Notes under the pieces: generated by a model
Databases searched by the model: none
Told to the model about the DNA's origin: nothing
What the model saw: the letters and a program-made list of their open reading frames with translations, nothing else
Source of the DNA: Cupriavidus gilardii
GTDB lineage: Bacteria > Pseudomonadota > Gammaproteobacteria > Burkholderiales > Burkholderiaceae
Direction: 5' to 3'
NCBI RefSeq assembly: GCF_008801915.1
Contig: NZ_VZOV01000001.1
Coordinates: 434,001-498,000 of the forward strand
DNA length: 64,000 nucleotides
Translations under genes and position numbers: made by a program
Part shown: in pieces, positions 51,204-59,584 of the stretch
How the letters are laid out: the number at the start of each line of letters is the position of its first letter
Numbering within the stretch: position 1 is the stretch's first letter

Positions 51204-51980
51204 TCAACCCTGCAGAATGGAAGAGACCAGCAGCTGCGTATAGGGATGCTGCGGGTCGTCGAGAATCTGATCGGTCAGGCCTTGCTCGACCACGCGCCCG
51301 CCCTGCATCACCAGCGTGCGGTGTGCGAGCAGCCGGGCGACGGCGAGGTCGTGCGTGACGAGGATGGCGGCCAGGTCGAGGTCCGACACCAGCCGGCGCA
51401 GCAGGTCGAGCAGGCGCGCCTGAACCGAGACGTCGAGCGACGCGGTGGGCTCGTCCATGAAGACCAGGCGTGGATGCGTGACCAGGTTGCGGGCGATCTG
51501 CAGCCGCTGCTGCATGCCGCCGGAGAAGGCGTGCGGGGTGTCGTCCAGCCGCGCGAGGTCGATCTCCATTTTCTCCAGCCAGGCGCCGGCGATCTCGCGC
51601 AGCTCGCCGTAGTGGCGCTGTCCGACTGCCATCAGGCGCTCGGCGATATTGGCGCCGGCGCTGACCTGCATGCGCAGGCCGTCGCGCGCGTGCTGATGCA
51701 CGAAGCCCCAGTCGGTGCGGGCGAGCAGACGCAGGCGCGCGCTCGACAGGGTCGCCAGATCGGTCAGCCCGGACTCCCGCATGTCGTAGCTGACGCTGCC
51801 GCGCTGGGCCGGCGCCTGCATCGACAGCGCCTGCAGCAAGGTGCTCTTGCCCGAGCCGGATTCGCCGACGATGCACAGCACTTCGCCGGGATACAAGTCG
51901 AAGCTGACGTCATGGCAGCCATGGACGCCGTCCCACGTGCGCGTCAGCCCGCGCACCGACAGCAAGGGCGTCGCGCTCAT
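51204..51980 (-). CDS. phnK: C-P lyase accessory ABC-type ATPase PhnK
   Basis: A 258-residue ABC ATPase. Walker A is VGESGSGKST (about 38-47), the signature FSGGMQQRLQIARNL is near 150-165, and Walker B is LVFMDEPTASLD. PhnK docks onto the C-P lyase core through PhnJ. Its ATG overlaps the phnJ stop as ATGA, as expected for a subunit made in fixed proportion. The C-terminal part resembles dipeptide-transporter ATPases, which is normal for PhnK. Confidence 0.95.
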   Translation of the reverse strand: MSATPLLSVRGLTRTWDGVHGCHDVSFDLYPGEVLCIVGESGSGKSTLLQALSMQAPAQRGSVSYDMRESGLTDLATLSSARLRLLARTDWGFVHQHARDGLRMQVSAGANIAERLMAVGQRHYGELREIAGAWLEKMEIDLARLDDTPHAFSGGMQQRLQIARNLVTHPRLVFMDEPTASLDVSVQARLLDLLRRLVSDLDLAAILVTHDLAVARLLAHRTLVMQGGRVVEQGLTDQILDDPQHPYTQLLVSSILQG

Positions 51981-52891
51981 CGCACACCTCCGGCGGCCGA
52001 ATCCGTGGGCTCGGCGGCCTGTCGGGCCTGCCGATCGGCGCAGTACTCGGTGTCCGAGCAGACGAACATGCGCGTACCGGCATCGTCGGTGATGATCTCG
52101 TCCAGATAGCTGTCGGTGGCGCCGCACTGGGCGCAACAGCTGGACCACTTCTCGACCGTGAACGGATGATCGGCGAAGTCGAGGCTCTTGACCGAGGTGT
52201 ACGGCGGCACCGCGTAGACGCGCTTCTCGCGGCCCGCGCCGAACAGCATCAGCGCCGGATTGCGGTCCAGCTTCGGGTTGTCGAACTTCGGGATCGGCGA
52301 AGGCCGCATCATGTAGCGCTGGTTGACGATGACCGGGTAGTCGTAGGTCGTGGCGATATGGCCGTGGCGCGCGATGTCTTCGTACAGCTTGACGTGCATG
52401 GCGCCGTATTCCGCCAGCGCATGCATCGTGCGTGTCTCCGTTTCGCTGGGCTCGAGCCAGCGCAGCGGCTCGGGGATCGGCACCTGGAACACGATGGTCT
52501 GGCCTTCGCGCAGCGGTGTTTCAGGGATGCGATGGCGGGTCTGGATGATGCTTGCCTCGGCGGTGCGTTCCGTGGTGCGTACGCCGGTCACCCTGCCGAA
52601 GAAGCGGCGGATGTTGATGGCGTTGGTGGTGTCGTCCGAACCCTGGTCGATGACCTTGAGTACGTCGCGCCGGCCGATGATGGCCGCGGTGACCTGGATG
52701 CCGCCGGTGCCCCAGCCATAGGGCAGCGGCATCTCGCGGCTGCCGAACGGGACCTGGTAGCCGGGAATCGCCACCGCCTTCAGCAGGGCCCGGCGCAGCA
52801 TGCGCTTGGTCGATTCGTCGAGATAGCCGAAGTTGTAGTGGGCGTCCGGCGTGGGGCTTTCCACGACGACAGGGGCAATGGCGGCGGTCAT
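51977..52891 (-). CDS. phnJ: Carbon-phosphorus lyase PhnJ (radical SAM)
   Basis: A 304-residue catalytic subunit. Its four cysteines follow the exact PhnJ spacing C-x2-C-x21-C-x5-C: CAQC near 247-250, then the cysteines in FVCSDTEYC. Three bind the 4Fe-4S cluster and one carries the thiyl radical in the E. coli enzyme. It cleaves the C-P bond of ribose methylphosphonate 5-phosphate, releasing the alkane and the cyclic ribose phosphate. It overlaps phnI and phnK by four bases each. Confidence 0.97.
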   Translation of the reverse strand: MTAAIAPVVVESPTPDAHYNFGYLDESTKRMLRRALLKAVAIPGYQVPFGSREMPLPYGWGTGGIQVTAAIIGRRDVLKVIDQGSDDTTNAINIRRFFGRVTGVRTTERTAEASIIQTRHRIPETPLREGQTIVFQVPIPEPLRWLEPSETETRTMHALAEYGAMHVKLYEDIARHGHIATTYDYPVIVNQRYMMRPSPIPKFDNPKLDRNPALMLFGAGREKRVYAVPPYTSVKSLDFADHPFTVEKWSSCCAQCGATDSYLDEIITDDAGTRMFVCSDTEYCADRQARQAAEPTDSAAGGVR

Positions 52892-54069
52892 GCGACGCTC
52901 TCCTCGTGGGGCTGGCCTTGTTGCGCAGTTTCGCTGTGTTGGGGAGCGCGGGCAGACGCGGCGACCGCTGGGGCTTCGGAGCCCGGCGCCGCCGTCTGGC
53001 GCTGCGCGCGCAGCCGGCGCAGCAGTTCGAGATTGGTCTGGAAGTCCACGTAGTGCGGCAGCTTCAGATGCTGGACGAAGCCCGAGGCCTCGACGTTGTC
53101 GCTGTGATACAGCATGAATTCGATGTCGTTGGCCGGATTGTCGGCGGCCTCGCCGAGTTCCTCGGCGCGCATCGCCCGATCGACCAGCGCCATCGACATC
53201 GCCTTGCGCTCGTTGTAGCCGAACACCAGGCCATAGCCGCGGGTGAAGCAGGGCGCTTCCTCGGCATTGCCGGCGAAGTCGTTGATCATCTGGCACTCGG
53301 TCAGCTCGATCTCGCCGATCGTCACGGCAAAGCCCAGCTCTTCGACGAACAGTTCAACCTCTGCGAGGCCGTAGCGGATCTCCGCGGCGAACGGGTGCGA
53401 ATTGCCGTATCCGCGTTGCGTCGAATAGCCCATCGACAGCAGGAAGCCTTCGTCGGCCCGGGCCAGATTCTGCAGCCTCGCCGCACGGGCGGCCGGGAAG
53501 GTCAACGGCTCGCGGGTCAGGTCGGTCGGCGCGGGATCGCCAGGCGGAATGGGCTCGGCCTCGACCAGCGCTTCGGCTTGCAGCAGATCGGTCACGCGCG
53601 GCATCGCCTCGGCCTCGCCGCCCGTTTCCTTGTACGTCGCCGCGACCGCATGGGCAACGCCCTCTGCCTCGAGCGAGAAGTCGAGCAGCCGCTGCGTATA
53701 GTCGTACGTCGGCCCCAGCACCTGCCCGCCCGGCACATCCTTGAAGGTCGACGAAATCCGCCGGCGCAGCCGCATGGCCCCGGTATCGAGCGGTACCGTA
53801 TAGCCGAAGCGCGCCAGCGTGGTGCGATAGGCCCGCAGCAGGAATACCGCCTCGATCTGATCGCCGGCGGCCTGCTTCAATGCCAGCGCGGCGAGATGCG
53901 GGTCGTACAGCGAACCCTCGGCCATCACGCGGGAAACGGCGAGCGGCATCTGTTCGCGGATCTGGGCCAGCGTCAGTTCCGGCACCGAAGGATCGCCGCG
54001 TCGATACGCGTCCACCATGCGGTACGAATTGAGGATGGCGCGTTCTCCGCCCTTGACTGCGACGTACAT
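52888..54069 (-). CDS. phnI: C-P lyase core subunit PhnI
   Basis: A 393-residue core subunit. Family stretches include YVAVKGGERAI at the start, GYSTQRGYGNSHPFAAEIR near 221-239, and NDIEFMLYHSDNVEASGFVQ (by pattern) near 322-341. PhnI with G, H and L replaces adenine of ATP by the phosphonate. The last 40 residues are Ala/Gln/Ser-rich and are probably a flexible tail specific to this lineage. It starts one base after the phnH stop and overlaps phnJ by four. Confidence 0.96.
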   Translation of the reverse strand: MYVAVKGGERAILNSYRMVDAYRRGDPSVPELTLAQIREQMPLAVSRVMAEGSLYDPHLAALALKQAAGDQIEAVFLLRAYRTTLARFGYTVPLDTGAMRLRRRISSTFKDVPGGQVLGPTYDYTQRLLDFSLEAEGVAHAVAATYKETGGEAEAMPRVTDLLQAEALVEAEPIPPGDPAPTDLTREPLTFPAARAARLQNLARADEGFLLSMGYSTQRGYGNSHPFAAEIRYGLAEVELFVEELGFAVTIGEIELTECQMINDFAGNAEEAPCFTRGYGLVFGYNERKAMSMALVDRAMRAEELGEAADNPANDIEFMLYHSDNVEASGFVQHLKLPHYVDFQTNLELLRRLRAQRQTAAPGSEAPAVAASARAPQHSETAQQGQPHEESVA

Positions 54070-54070
54070 G

Positions 54071-54688
54071 TCAGTCCTCCACCAGTGTGGTGCGCGGCAG
54101 CGCGCAAATCCGATCGCCGGCGGTCAGCAACAGGTCCACGCCCAGCGGAAAGCCGGCATGGTTGGCTTGCCATTGCCGGCGGAAGTCGTCCGGCAGGCCG
54201 CCGACGCGCAGCGTGCGGGTGGTCTCGATGCCCGGACCGCGCAGCGTCAGCGTGCCACCTTCGTCGAGCGAAGCCACCTCGACGATCAGCGTGGCCGAGC
54301 GGTCCGGAAAGGCGGGATCGCCCTGCGCGCAGCGGCGCAGCGCCGGCATGTCATGACCGGCCGGCACGCAGACGAATTGCGCGGACGCCAGCTCTTCAAC
54401 CAGCGGGCACCCGCAGTGAAACCGCAGGAAGCCGCCGATCGATGCGGCGACGTCGGCCGGCAGCCAGACCGGCGTGTCCGGATCGGCCAGCGTCAGCAGC
54501 AGCGCCGTCATCGCCGGCGACAGGCCGTCGGGCACGCCGCAATCGGCGTTCAGCGTCTCGATGCGGCCCGGATGCGAGATCGCTTGCAACGTCGCGCGAA
54601 AGACCTGTTGAGCGTCGTCGACAGGATTGTCGAAACCGGGCAGCAGCGACGCGGTGGTCTGGCCGGACATCGTATGCAGGGTCGGCAT
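54071..54688 (-). CDS. phnH: C-P lyase core subunit PhnH
   Basis: A 205-residue core subunit (E. coli 194). It begins LLPGFDNPVDDAQQVFRATL (about 15-34) and continues with AISHPGRIE and ALLLTLADPDTPVWL, all typical PhnH. It sits one base after phnG and one base before phnI in the operon. It is structurally required in the GHIJ complex. Confidence 0.95.
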   Translation of the reverse strand: MPTLHTMSGQTTASLLPGFDNPVDDAQQVFRATLQAISHPGRIETLNADCGVPDGLSPAMTALLLTLADPDTPVWLPADVAASIGGFLRFHCGCPLVEELASAQFVCVPAGHDMPALRRCAQGDPAFPDRSATLIVEVASLDEGGTLTLRGPGIETTRTLRVGGLPDDFRRQWQANHAGFPLGVDLLLTAGDRICALPRTTLVED

Positions 54689-54689
54689 C

Positions 54690-55211
54690 TCAGTCCTCTC
54701 CGCGGGCCATCGTGAAGAACTCGACGCGGGTCTGCGCGGCAGTGGCGGCTTCCGTCGCGGCGCGCTCTGCCAGCGCGCTGGCCAGAGGCTCGACCACGAT
54801 CTGCTGTACACGGGCATGCCATTCTGGCCGCTGCAGCAGTGCGTCGAGCACGGCCGCCTGTTCGACATGGCGCGGGCAGCGGCCCATTGCATAGGCCACG
54901 CCGGCGACCGCTGGCTCTTCGGTGGACGCCGGGCTGGCCTCGAGTACCACCGCGCAACGCGTCACGGTGATTTCGCCGAGGTTGAACTGCGCGCCAGTGC
55001 CCCCGGTACGCCCGCGCACCATCGCCATGCCGGATTCCGGCTTGCGCAGCAGCCGGTATGCCGGCAAGGGGCCGTGCTGTGCCAACTGCCGGTAGGCGCC
55101 GTCCAGCGCGTCGGTGTCCGCCAGCGCCAGAATCCGCAGCCATGCGGCCCGGGAAGCGTCGGCGGTATCGCTGATCTGGCCGCTTTCGCCGATCTTGCCT
55201 GTCATCGTCAT
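54690..55211 (-). CDS. phnG: C-P lyase core subunit PhnG
   Basis: A 173-residue core subunit and first gene of the phnGHIJKLM operon. Family motifs are RAAWLRILALADTDAL (about 21-36), PAYRLLRKPESGMAMVRGR (about 50-68), FNLGEITVTRCAV, and a C-terminal RVEFFTMARGE. ATG 55211 and a second ATG two codons on (55205) are both possible; AGGG lies before the first. A Pho-box-like repeat (55275-55292) and a PhnF-like site (55220-55227) lie upstream. Confidence 0.95.
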   Translation of the reverse strand: MTMTGKIGESGQISDTADASRAAWLRILALADTDALDGAYRQLAQHGPLPAYRLLRKPESGMAMVRGRTGGTGAQFNLGEITVTRCAVVLEASPASTEEPAVAGVAYAMGRCPRHVEQAAVLDALLQRPEWHARVQQIVVEPLASALAERAATEAATAAQTRVEFFTMARGED

Positions 55212-55219
55212 CCCTATAC

Positions 55220-55227
55220 GTCTATAC
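55220..55227. promoter_or_regulatory. Candidate PhnF site upstream of phnG
   Basis: GTCTATAC lies nine bases before the phnG start within a repeated TATACGTCTATACG stretch. It differs by one base from the perfect palindrome GTCTAGAC at 56172-56179, upstream of the DUF1045/phnN genes. A shared octamer at both divergent targets of phnF suggests the repressor's binding site. Confidence 0.5.
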
Positions 55228-55274
55228 GTTTAGATGTGAGCTGCAACAACACGGCGCTACTAGACCACGGCGGG

Positions 55275-55292
55275 ATGACCGTTTGATGACGA
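55275..55292 (-). promoter_or_regulatory. Pho box upstream of phnG
   Basis: Read on the minus strand, TCGTCAT-CAAA-CGGTCAT has two seven-base PhoB half-sites (consensus CTGTCAT) on the required 11-base period, with 11 of 14 half-site positions matching. It lies 64 bases upstream of phnG in the correct orientation. Confidence 0.7.
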
Positions 55293-55400
55293 GCCCGGAT
55301 CGTGATCGGACACCGCGCACGCAGGCATGCGGCTCGGGCACAATCGCACGATGCGATGGCCGCCGAATGACAGCGGTCCATGACCAGGAGAACAACAACG

Positions 55401-56135
55401 ATGTCGGAACGAGAAGTCGAACGGGGCTCGGGCGTCGCGGTGTGGCGCCAGATCGGGGAGGCGCTGGCCGATGACATCCGCAAGAAGCTGTACGGGCCGG
55501 GCGAGCAGCTGCCGCCCGAGTCGGAGCTGGCCATGCGGTTTGCGGTCAATCGCCATACGGTGAGACGTGCCATGAGCGAGCTCGAGCAGAGCGGGCTGGT
55601 ACGGATCGAGCAGGGGCGCGGCACCTTCGTGCAGGAGCATGCGATCGACTATGCGATCGCGCGGCGTACCCGCTTCTCGCAAAACCTCGCCGCGCAAGGC
55701 ATGCGCGGCCATACCGAAGTGGTCGGCAGCCAGGTAAGCCGTCTGCCCGAGGTCGCCCGGCATCTTGGCCTGGCGCGCACGGCGCCGGTGCTGCATGTGC
55801 AGATGGTGGGCAAGGCCGAGGGCCGTCCGATCGATGTGGCGGAGCACTATTTCGATTACGAGCGCTTCCCGCAGCTGGCGGACCTGCTGCGCGACCAGCG
55901 CTCGATTTCGCGGGCGCTCGCGCAATGCGGCATCGCCGACTACACTCGCAAGTGGTCGCGCATCACGGCGGCGCTGCCCAGCGCACCGGTGGCGCGGCTG
56001 CTGAACCAGCCGAAGACCAGGCCCGTACTGCAGGTCGAGGCGTTGAACGTCGACATCGACGGCGCGCCGGTGCAGTACAGCGTCACGCGGTTTGCTGGCG
56101 ACTGGGTTCAGCTGACCGTATCGGATAACGACTGA
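55401..56135 (+). CDS. phnF: GntR/HutC-family phosphonate regulator PhnF
   Basis: A 244-residue regulator. The winged helix reads VWRQIGEALADDIRKKLYGP, then MRFAVNRHTVRRAMSELEQS (about 11-63), followed by a UTRA ligand domain (RTRFSQNLAAQGMRGHTEV and on). HutC-type PhnF proteins repress phosphonate genes. ATG 55401 is preferred over an ATG at 55380 because AGGAG lies at 55387. It is divergent from phnG and precedes the DUF1045-phnN pair on the same strand by about 96 bases, so it sits between its probable targets. Confidence 0.93.
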   Translation: MSEREVERGSGVAVWRQIGEALADDIRKKLYGPGEQLPPESELAMRFAVNRHTVRRAMSELEQSGLVRIEQGRGTFVQEHAIDYAIARRTRFSQNLAAQGMRGHTEVVGSQVSRLPEVARHLGLARTAPVLHVQMVGKAEGRPIDVAEHYFDYERFPQLADLLRDQRSISRALAQCGIADYTRKWSRITAALPSAPVARLLNQPKTRPVLQVEALNVDIDGAPVQYSVTRFAGDWVQLTVSDND

Positions 56136-56171
56136 ACCGCGGCGCGAGCGGATGGCATGGCTGTTCCATTG

Positions 56172-56179
56172 GTCTAGAC
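56172..56179. promoter_or_regulatory. Candidate PhnF palindrome upstream of DUF1045/phnN
   Basis: GTCTAGAC is a perfect octamer palindrome in the gap after phnF, matching GTCTATAC upstream of phnG with one change. It overlaps the Pho-box-like repeat at 56175-56192, so PhoB activation and PhnF repression would compete here. Confidence 0.5.
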
Positions 56180-56192
56180 ATCCGTCTGTCAC
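56175..56192 (+). promoter_or_regulatory. Pho box upstream of DUF1045/phnN
   Basis: TAGACAT-CCGT-CTGTCAC keeps the 7-4-7 PhoB pattern. The second half-site is essentially consensus and the first is weak (4 of 7). It lies 39 bases upstream of ATG 56232 in the correct orientation. Weaker than the phnC and phnG boxes. Confidence 0.5.
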
Positions 56193-56231
56193 CTTGCCGC
56201 GTTAGCCTGCCGATTGGACACACGCACGCAC

Positions 56232-56963
56232 ATGACCATGCCGGCGCATCGATACGCCATTTACCTTGCTCCCAACGAGCCGTTCCGTACCTTCGGCCAA
56301 CACTGGCTCGGCCGCGACGCGGACACAGGGGCAGCGGTACCCCTGCTTCCCGAGATGGCGGCGCGGCCGGCCGAGTGGGTCGAGGCGCCGGCCCATTACG
56401 GCCTGCACGCGACGCTGAAGCCGCCGTTCCGGTTGGCCGAAGGCATGGTCCCGGCAATGCTGGATGATGCGGTGCGCAATTTCGCCCGCGGTCGGCATCC
56501 GTTCCAGGTTCCGTTGACGCTGCGCGCGCTGCGGGGCTTTGTTGCGTGGAGCCTGGCGGATCGGCACGAGGCGGCAGAGCGGGTGCACCTGCTTGCCGAC
56601 GCGAGCGTGCGCGAGCTGGACCGCTTCCGCGCGCCGCCAACGCCGGACGAAATCGCGCGGCGCAACCCCGAACGGCTGTCCGAGCTGGAGCAGCAGATGC
56701 TGCGCGACTGGGGCTATCCCTATCTGTTCGAGACCTTTACCTTCCATATCACGCTGACCGGCATGCTGGACGCGGAGCGGCAGGCCGCGGCGCTGGCCCA
56801 GCTGTCGATGGCGGCCGGCGCGCTGCTGGACACGCCGCTTCGCGTGGACAGCGTCAGCGTGTTCGTCCAGCCCGAGCCCGGGGCCGCTTTCGTGGCGGCA
56901 CGGCACTACGGTTTCGATGGCGGAACCAGAGATGGCGCCGGCGGGGCGTACCTGTCGGCATGA
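56232..56963 (+). CDS. DUF1045 2H-phosphoesterase-like phosphonate protein
   Basis: A 243-residue DUF1045 protein. Two H-x-T motifs define the 2H phosphoesterase superfamily: HATLKPPF (His near 60) and HITLTG (His near 175), spaced as in cyclic phosphodiesterases. ATG 56232 or 56238 starts it. Its stop overlaps the phnN start as ATGA. This family is found mainly beside phn genes. No phnP, which opens phosphoribosyl 1,2-cyclic phosphate just before the PhnN step, is present in this window. The simplest reading is that DUF1045 performs the PhnP reaction here (inference). Confidence 0.88.
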   Translation: MTMPAHRYAIYLAPNEPFRTFGQHWLGRDADTGAAVPLLPEMAARPAEWVEAPAHYGLHATLKPPFRLAEGMVPAMLDDAVRNFARGRHPFQVPLTLRALRGFVAWSLADRHEAAERVHLLADASVRELDRFRAPPTPDEIARRNPERLSELEQQMLRDWGYPYLFETFTFHITLTGMLDAERQAAALAQLSMAAGALLDTPLRVDSVSVFVQPEPGAAFVAARHYGFDGGTRDGAGGAYLSA

Positions 56964-57562
56964 GCGCGGCAAATCACGGCGTGGATGGCGCCGGTCTGTT
57001 CTACCTGATGGGGCCATCGGGCAGCGGCAAGGACTCGCTGCTGCGGGCGCTGCGCGCGAGAGCGGGCAGCGACGACCGCCTGATCGTCGCGCATCGCTAT
57101 ATCACGCGACAGGCGGATGCCAACGAGGCGTCGGTGGCGCTGACCACCGAGGAATTCCATCGCCGCGTGGCGCGGGGCTGCATGGCGATGCACTGGCACA
57201 GCCACGGCCTGCACTATGGCATCGGTATCGAGATCGAGCAGTGGCTGGCACGGGGTATGAAGGTCGTCGTCAATGGCTCGCGCGAGTACCTGCCGCAAGC
57301 GGTGGCGCGCTATCCAAAGCTGAGTGCGCTCCATGTGCGGGTGTCGCCGGAAGTGCTGGCCGCACGCTTGCGCCAGCGTGGCCGGGAGTCGGAAGAGGCA
57401 ATCGCACGGCGCCTGGCACGTGCCACCGCGCCGTTCGATGTGCCCGCCGATTGCCGGATTGTCGAGATCGACAACAGCGGGGCGCTGCACTCGGCTGCCG
57501 AGGCGATGGCAAAGGCAATCGGCATCGCGCCGGCCATCAGGCCGGCGGACGAAGGGCGCTGA
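56960..57562 (+). CDS. phnN: Ribose 1,5-bisphosphate phosphokinase PhnN
   Basis: A 200-residue P-loop kinase of the guanylate-kinase fold. Walker A is LMGPSGSGKDSLL (about 16-28), then VAHRYITRQADANEASVAL and GIGIEIEQWLARGMKVVVNG (by pattern). PhnN phosphorylates ribose 1,5-bisphosphate to PRPP, the last step of the C-P lyase route. It is translationally coupled to the DUF1045 gene by ATGA, and ends 46 bases from the convergent phnE stop. Confidence 0.95.
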   Translation: MSAANHGVDGAGLFYLMGPSGSGKDSLLRALRARAGSDDRLIVAHRYITRQADANEASVALTTEEFHRRVARGCMAMHWHSHGLHYGIGIEIEQWLARGMKVVVNGSREYLPQAVARYPKLSALHVRVSPEVLAARLRQRGRESEEAIARRLARATAPFDVPADCRIVEIDNSGALHSAAEAMAKAIGIAPAIRPADEGR

Positions 57563-57608
57563 TCGCCGAAACCCGGTACGGAAGGTACGGAAGCGGTGCC
57601 GGCCGTCC

Positions 57609-58418
57609 TCAGACCAGCACCTTGCGGATCTGCGCCGAAAGCACGTCGATCACGGTCACGAAGGCGATGATCAGCAGCATCACGGCACAGGTCTGCGCGT
57701 ACTGGAAGCTGCGGATGATCTCCCACAGCACGGTGCCGATGCCGCCCGCGCCGACGATGCCGACCACCGACGCCGAACGGACATTCGACTCGAAGCGATA
57801 GAGCGCAAACGACAGCCACAGCGGCAGCACCTGCGGAATCACGCCGTAGACGATTTCTTCCAGCCGGCCCGCGCCGGTGGCGCGCACGCCCTCGACCGGA
57901 CGCGGATCGATGGCCTCGACCGCCTCGGCGAACAGCTTGGCGAGCACGCCGGTGGTGTGAATCCAGATCGCCAGCACGCCGGCGAATGGTCCCAGCCCGA
58001 CGGCGACGATGAACAGCATCGCGAACACCATCTCGTTGATGGCGCGCGAGGCGTCCATCAGGCGCCTCGCCGGCTGGTAGATCCACGCCGGCACGATATT
58101 GGCCGAACACAGCAGGCCCAGCGGCACTGCCACGGCGACCGCCAGCGCGGTGCCCCAGACGGCGATCTGCACCGTCACCAGCATCTCGTCGAGATAGTGC
58201 CGCCAGTCGCGGAAGTCGGGCGGGAAGAAGTCGGCGGCGAACTGCGCCATATTGCCGGAGTCGCGCAGCAGGTCAAGCGGGCGCATGTCGGCGCCCTGCC
58301 AGGACAGGGTCAGCATCGCGAGCACGATGGCCCAGACGAGCATGGCGGACAGGGAGGCGCGCGGCGGCCGGCCGTTCGCGTTCGGCGAAGGCAGGCCGGG
58401 CTTGGCGGTGGCGGTCAT
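57609..58418 (-). CDS. phnE: Phosphonate ABC transporter permease PhnE
   Basis: A 269-residue inner-membrane permease with about six spans. The EAA-type ATPase contact loop is [20 protein letters not shown] (about 183-202), followed by [23 protein letters not shown] 58418 starts the recognisable protein; the longer open frame upstream is poor coding. It lies 112 bases after phnD and completes the phnCDE importer. Confidence 0.94.
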   Translation of the reverse strand: MTATAKPGLPSPNANGRPPRASLSAMLVWAIVLAMLTLSWQGADMRPLDLLRDSGNMAQFAADFFPPDFRDWRHYLDEMLVTVQIAVWGTALAVAVAVPLGLLCSANIVPAWIYQPARRLMDASRAINEMVFAMLFIVAVGLGPFAGVLAIWIHTTGVLAKLFAEAVEAIDPRPVEGVRATGAGRLEEIVYGVIPQVLPLWLSFALYRFESNVRSASVVGIVGAGGIGTVLWEIIRSFQYAQTCAVMLLIIAFVTVIDVLSAQIRKVLV

Positions 58419-58530
58419 CAGGGAATCCGTAGAAAGAAAGTAGGCGGCAGGGACGCGGCACGGCCCCGGCCCTGCGGTCAGTCGAAACGATGCGCAACGA
58501 CTGCGCAATCACAGCGCAATTACAGCGCGA

Positions 58531-59511
58531 TCACTGCGCGCTGACGGCCTTGTCGAGTTCGGCAAGCCGGCGCGACACGTCCGCCAGCCGCTTTTCCTTG
58601 TCGGCGGCGCCAAGCGTGCCGTCCGATTCGATGCGGGCCTTCTCCTTGGCCAGCTCGATCTGCCGGATCGGCACCAGTTGCGCATCGCTGGACGGGCGGA
58701 AGCCCTGGTAGGTCAGCGTGGCCAGCACCTGCTTCTCGCGCGCGGCATCGGCGCCCTTGCCGTAGTTGACGAAGAAGGTCTGGATCTTCTTCTTCAGGTC
58801 GGCCGGCAGGTCCTTGCGGTACACCATCGGATCGGCCGGGATCAGCGGCGATTTCCACAGCACGCGCACCTGTTCGTACGGGTCCTTGCCGGTGTTGACC
58901 CGATAGCGCCCGAGGTTCTCGGTATTGTTGACCGCGACGTCGACCTGCTTGTTCAGCACGGACAACAGGTTGGCTTCATGGTTGCCGATGCGCACCGCCT
59001 TGAACAGCGTCTTCGGGTCGACCTTGTTGGCCGCCCACAGATAGTGGCCGGGGACCAGCGTGCCCGAGGTCGAGTTCGGATCGCCGGCGCCGTAGGACAG
59101 CTCCTTGCCGCGCTTGATCACGTCGTCGACCGACTTCAGGTCGCTGTCCTTGCTGACGATCAGCAGCGACCAGTAGCCCGGGTTGCCGTCCTTGTCGATC
59201 ACCGAGGCGAATACCTCGCCGTTGGCGCGATCGACCGCCTCCATCGCCGACTTGTTGCCGAACCAGGCGATCTGCACCTTGTTGAAGCGCATGCCTTCGA
59301 TGATGCCGGCATAGTCGGACGCGAAGAACGGCTTGACCGGCACGCCGAGCGTCTTGCTCAGGTCATCGATCAGCGGTTGCCAGGCGGTCTTCAGGTTCGA
59401 CGACGACTCGGTCGAGATGAAGCCGATGCTCAGCGGCTTGGCATCCTGCGCCAGGGCCGGGGTGGCGACGATGGCCGATGCGATCAGCGCGAAGAAGGTT
59501 CTGCGAAGCAT
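58531..59511 (-). CDS. phnD: Phosphonate-binding protein PhnD
   Basis: A 326-residue periplasmic binding protein. The signal peptide MLRRTFFALIASAIVATPAL is cleaved near ALA-QDAK. Mature features include LSIGFISTESSSNLKTAWQP (about 26-45), PFFASDYAGIIEGMRFNKVQ and SYGAGDPNSTSGTLVPGHYL, typical of PhnD (Phosphonate-bd). It captures phosphonates for PhnCE. It follows phnC by 73 bases. Confidence 0.94.
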   Translation of the reverse strand: MLRRTFFALIASAIVATPALAQDAKPLSIGFISTESSSNLKTAWQPLIDDLSKTLGVPVKPFFASDYAGIIEGMRFNKVQIAWFGNKSAMEAVDRANGEVFASVIDKDGNPGYWSLLIVSKDSDLKSVDDVIKRGKELSYGAGDPNSTSGTLVPGHYLWAANKVDPKTLFKAVRIGNHEANLLSVLNKQVDVAVNNTENLGRYRVNTGKDPYEQVRVLWKSPLIPADPMVYRKDLPADLKKKIQTFFVNYGKGADAAREKQVLATLTYQGFRPSSDAQLVPIRQIELAKEKARIESDGTLGAADKEKRLADVSRRLAELDKAVSAQ

Positions 59512-59584
59512 GGTGGTCTCCGATGCGGAATTGGGGTGAGGAATGCGGTGCGGCAGCGAGAAGCAGCTGGATCAGCAAGGGTGC

